From the NCBI RefSeq assembly GCF_019649055.1, contig NW_026570222.1:1054001-1118000 (forward strand): a stretch of 64,000 nucleotides of DNA, read 5' to 3'. Position 1 is the stretch's first letter. Every line of letters starts with the position of its first letter. This document shows, piece by piece, positions 61,801 to 64,000 of the stretch. This DNA is from Paramacrobiotus metropolitanus (lineage: Eukaryota; Tardigrada; Eutardigrada; Parachela; Macrobiotidae). The notes beneath the pieces were generated by a model. That model did not search any database. It had not been told where the DNA came from and saw only the letters and a list, made by a program, of their open reading frames with translations. The translations under genes were made by a program, and so were the position numbers.

Positions 61801-64000
61801 CATTAATGATGCAGAAAACCGTACCAATCGTGGCGGATTTCAGTCCCGCGGAAGCTATTTCCAGCCGCGTGGAGGCCGCGGGAATTACCTTGGTAATAGA
61901 GGCGGATACTCAAGACAGTATTTCGGTTCAGGAAATTATCAAAATGACCAAACGGGAAGTCAGCCGTCACAGCCGCCGCCGGCGCAGGCGACTTCCGTTC
62001 CGAATATATCCCAGCCGCAAGTACAGTACATTCCGTATCCGGTATATCAACAGCCTCAGGCACAGGAAATGCAACCGGTACAGTTCGCTCAGACTTGTCC
62101 ACTGCCTCCCACGCCCGTAATTCAGCCGCAAATGCAGGCGCCTGTTATCCCTATGCAACTGGTGCAACAGCCGCTTCCGCCGTTGCAGAATTTCCAGCAG
62201 TTTAGGCCAAATGCCCCCGTAAATAATAATCAGGGTATGAATCAAGGACAATTTAGGCCGAATAATTATGGAAATAATTTTCGTGGGAATAACTTCCAGC
62301 GCGGAGGATACAATAATAATTATCGGCAGCAGCAGCCGAATAATAATCAAAATTATCGGCAGAATTCTCAGCAACCGAATCAGCAGGAACAGCCGTTTGA
62401 TGAGCGAAACATCTGCAAGGAAGCATGGCGAAATAATCAAGGAAACGAAATCTGTTACCGGTGTCATGGAATGCATTCAGTGGCATCATGCCCGAATCCC
62501 TTAGCAGTGCCTCGACTGTATCGTCCTACACAAGAAATTTTAAATCGATGTAATAATCCCCAGATAAACATTATGGAATTGGAAATGGTCGGTACTTCAG
62601 TAGCAAATGGCACTCCGGCAAGTTGTAATACGTTGGAAATTGTGGATCCGAACCAGTATCCAGTAACGGATGCGGTATGCTTGAAACCGACTTTAGATGC
62701 ACAGGCATGGTATTCGGTAATTGATGTGAATTATCAGAAGGTAAAAACGATGATTGACACCGGCTCCAGCATTTCGGTGATGTCACACCAAATGGCGAAA
62801 GACCTGGATCTGTACATTCATCAATGTCCTGATCACATCCAAGGGAGAGTGGTCCATACGGCCTATCAAGGAAGACAGTTAATCGAGCCCATGTGTGCGA
62901 TCATAACCATCCACGAGTTCGGGATGGCATTTGAGCATGCAGTATTGGTCAGTTCAACGTTTGAACGAGACCACATTGTATTGGGATTGGACTTCTTAGC
63001 AACAAAACCTTTTATTCTGGATATGAATACCATGACGTGGAGATTGTCCCGCCGACGCCCGAATTTTCCGACATGGTTCCCAAGAAAGATGCACTCAATG
63101 TCCGATATCATAAGAGCTCATCACTTTGATCCAATGATCCCACCTGGAGTGAAACCATCGCCGTCAATACTGGCACTATTGTTAACAGAAAGAATCGGTA
63201 TCGCGAAAGAAGCACAATTTGTACCGTACGAGTCAGCCCACCTGATTTTGACGAAAGCACCAGTGGAAATGTGCATGATGCACATCCAGCGAGCGAAAGA
63301 GGAGTGGCCACGGCCTCCAAAACCAGTAGTTCAAGCGAATGCGAAGTCTCTGGACTCGGGTCAGATGCCACCAGGATCGAACCAGAGGGATCGGGCATTT
63401 CTGGAAGAAGCAGTAAAGGAATCGGTCAAAGGTTACATAAAACCCAACCACGAAACAGTCACCAAGCGGAAGGAAAATGTTGAAGTACAACACGACATGC
63501 CAAACCCACCGATAAACTCAGTTCCCAGTCAAGTTTGTGGGGGAGGCGCGACGCCGCAGAAGAATGTCCAGAAGGAGGAAATATCCCACGGAGATGTGAA
63601 GCCGTTACCGGCAGTACAAAACCCTGTAAAAAATTCCATAATTAAATCGAGCCGATGTTTTGCAATTGATGCTAGTCAAGTTTGTGGGGGTATTGGTAAG
63701 CCGATTAAATCGCTTACCACGCTGGCTGCGTTACTACATATTTTACCGGATGAACAGTACACGTTTGCGGGTTTTCCTAAAAAGACAAATAAAACAGCGG
63801 AATGCGTAGTGTTTGGGAATAAAGTGCTGAACGTAGTACCGATTGATTTCAATCACCAGCATGTAGACGAAACACATGAGCGGGAATATCCCTCCAAACT
63901 AGCCAGAAATCCAGAACTGATGCGCTGGATGATGCCGCCAACCCGACCGCAGGACAGAGATAGATTTCCAACGGAAAAACAATACAGAGATGTAGAATTC
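58889..64000 (+). CDS. Retroelement Gag-protease polyprotein (5' part)
   Basis: One frame open from ATG 58889 to the last base, 1704 codons, no stop. Residues 1-260: acidic, unknown. About 270-610: long coiled coil (Gln/Glu/Lys heptads). About 690-720: Arg- and acid-rich. About 787-950: retrotransposon Gag domain (AISGALKGASYIWFAELYKD and flanks). About 970-1170: Gly/Arg/Asn/Gln-rich. Residue 1189: CCHC zinc knuckle, CYRCHGMHSVASC. Residue 1290: aspartic protease site MIDTGSSISVM, then HIVLGLDFL near 1365. This order is that of LTR retrotransposons of the Ty3/Gypsy type; reverse transcriptase and integrase must lie beyond the window. No frame break or stop in 5.1 kb suggests a young copy. Roughly 780 residues before the Gag domain is far more than usual. 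Confidence 0.88.
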   Translation, partial: MADSGKNNSRAIIKIDPKILALYQKGPYDASRQKRFKFNVDVIPLELMYRELGIEVPDVPYCGLPWVQYQEDPTLPQYQRKRPNYIKNWLSTDRCIPEPYIKEYVTDEQFKAAAERALEKVPEFRKEVEARKLLAPQEEKTLQDSEPSTKSVQEKTMDTVSKLKERSAPEEVLAQPQEDKQPATEVSLIDFDDATEENDHSSNYETPANKHDETLHLPKMKIVRTGQATFHASQAGLENFLSDKDFEFTDEEFLEQAANVDDKLTVVKTKQELQEVVRDSIPFLIRGIRRIVAQSKLKLDSIGESQKLDQLLQEERKEKLKFQSEFNEMRKKCEAACKERDTALYKNRALSDSLQNYRENSDTDKKEYNKLLEEFQQLKDGNREVENAAEELRRENENLRASRNPKVNQQAEAELQKQNQKLTEQNQRLRAELQQQRDAYAELQKKNGQDVNQIESLRRQLTEEQKRINPNADYVAELQQELATVKSQNEMYLSSSRAATSAVTKSREETLLATIEQYKVEIAAEKAEKEKLQKECRVGKDCAKCINAEKEMREAQAAAFVRQTEVDRLRAETDQCRIIINDLQQKLQHTGAACAEMQEELQHYRNQHAAREVHFESETPLSAGDLNSPSRKDLHDHQTFGPSDSNLLLSQREPSTVPPLKPAIRTEKSVEPPKIREKESFIKLKRIPSQRKEVLQRHTVETERRRRKSVRHTETEEEMSDTDEQSEEDDYREPPSATGSVSSRSSQRAIRQDPHVQRQQDTEGKIVDILAQLAKRGSEKTESSMKLPNFDDSRPERIQQWVIAVDQCRTTNGWNDRQTCQAISGALKGASYIWFAELYKDNPTRTWNRFFKQALIKHFNGASSKGEMRRAMNNRHCLKEESVRTYMDSFMMWFKELRIEEEEQVEVLLEGLKKHRPGWYATLYRNRPETYEEFETQVQDCEKLQKILDEEKKGGEPRQRVIIQEPRSAGSINDAENRTNRGGFQSRGSYFQPRGGRGNYLGNRGGYSRQYFGSGNYQNDQTGSQPSQPPPAQATSVPNISQPQVQYIPYPVYQQPQAQEMQPVQFAQTCPLPPTPVIQPQMQAPVIPMQLVQQPLPPLQNFQQFRPNAPVNNNQGMNQGQFRPNNYGNNFRGNNFQRGGYNNNYRQQQPNNNQNYRQNSQQPNQQEQPFDERNICKEAWRNNQGNEICYRCHGMHSVASCPNPLAVPRLYRPTQEILNRCNNPQINIMELEMVGTSVANGTPASCNTLEIVDPNQYPVTDAVCLKPTLDAQAWYSVIDVNYQKVKTMIDTGSSISVMSHQMAKDLDLYIHQCPDHIQGRVVHTAYQGRQLIEPMCAIITIHEFGMAFEHAVLVSSTFERDHIVLGLDFLATKPFILDMNTMTWRLSRRRPNFPTWFPRKMHSMSDIIRAHHFDPMIPPGVKPSPSILALLLTERIGIAKEAQFVPYESAHLILTKAPVEMCMMHIQRAKEEWPRPPKPVVQANAKSLDSGQMPPGSNQRDRAFLEEAVKESVKGYIKPNHETVTKRKENVEVQHDMPNPPINSVPSQVCGGGATPQKNVQKEEISHGDVKPLPAVQNPVKNSIIKSSRCFAIDASQVCGGIGKPIKSLTTLAALLHILPDEQYTFAGFPKKTNKTAECVVFGNKVLNVVPIDFNHQHVDETHEREYPSKLARNPELMRWMMPPTRPQDRDRFPTEKQYRDVEF

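Overview
The window is nuclear DNA from an intron-rich invertebrate animal with a compact genome. Introns are mostly 45-300 nt with GT-AG borders, neighbouring genes are often divergent or convergent with only a few hundred bases between them, and the proteins are clear metazoan orthologues. A tardigrade is my best guess, with low confidence; nothing here fixes the phylum. All exon models were built by eye from splice signals, reading phase and remembered family sequences; no search was run.

Layout. 1-6450: a repeat-dense block with CTTAGGTTT-type microsatellites, six copies of an unclassified module, palindromic separators, and two clean foldback (MITE-like) transposons with target-site duplications. 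6526-7040: last exons of a myosin phosphatase targeting subunit (PPP1R12/MYPT) gene (+). 7861-8379: a decayed hAT-like element. 8488-9305: MTRFR/C12orf65-type mitochondrial release factor (-). 10074-13329: NAD kinase (+, six exons). 14288-19306: MMS22L (+, sixteen exons). 20435-21931: CHMP2B (+, eight exons). 22900-27723: a SAND-domain (KDWK) nuclear regulator with a CtBP-type PLDLT motif (-). 27724-31809: no confident gene. 31810-32307: small unknown protein (-). 33357-35850: SF3A1 (-), head to head with RPL4 (+, 36410-37906). 38764-40731: AGPAT1/2-like acyltransferase (-). 42211-44128: a type II membrane protein with EGF repeats (+). 44515-50444: PAN2 (-), carrying a small unknown + strand gene in its second intron. 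51968-57977: a 3.0 kb direct tandem duplication holding a tetraspanin gene twice. 57978-64000: leader and Gag-protease frame of a retroelement, cut by the window edge.

Most genes are unrelated housekeeping genes (NADP synthesis, replication-fork repair, ESCRT-III, splicing, translation, phospholipid synthesis, mRNA deadenylation); I see no operon or pathway cluster. The most notable signals are the tetraspanin duplication, whose copies differ only by indels and carry complementary frameshifts; a CCCH zinc finger inside PA
N2; a probable GC-AG intron in PAN2; the nested gene; and an unusually long coiled-coil region in front of the retroelement's Gag domain.
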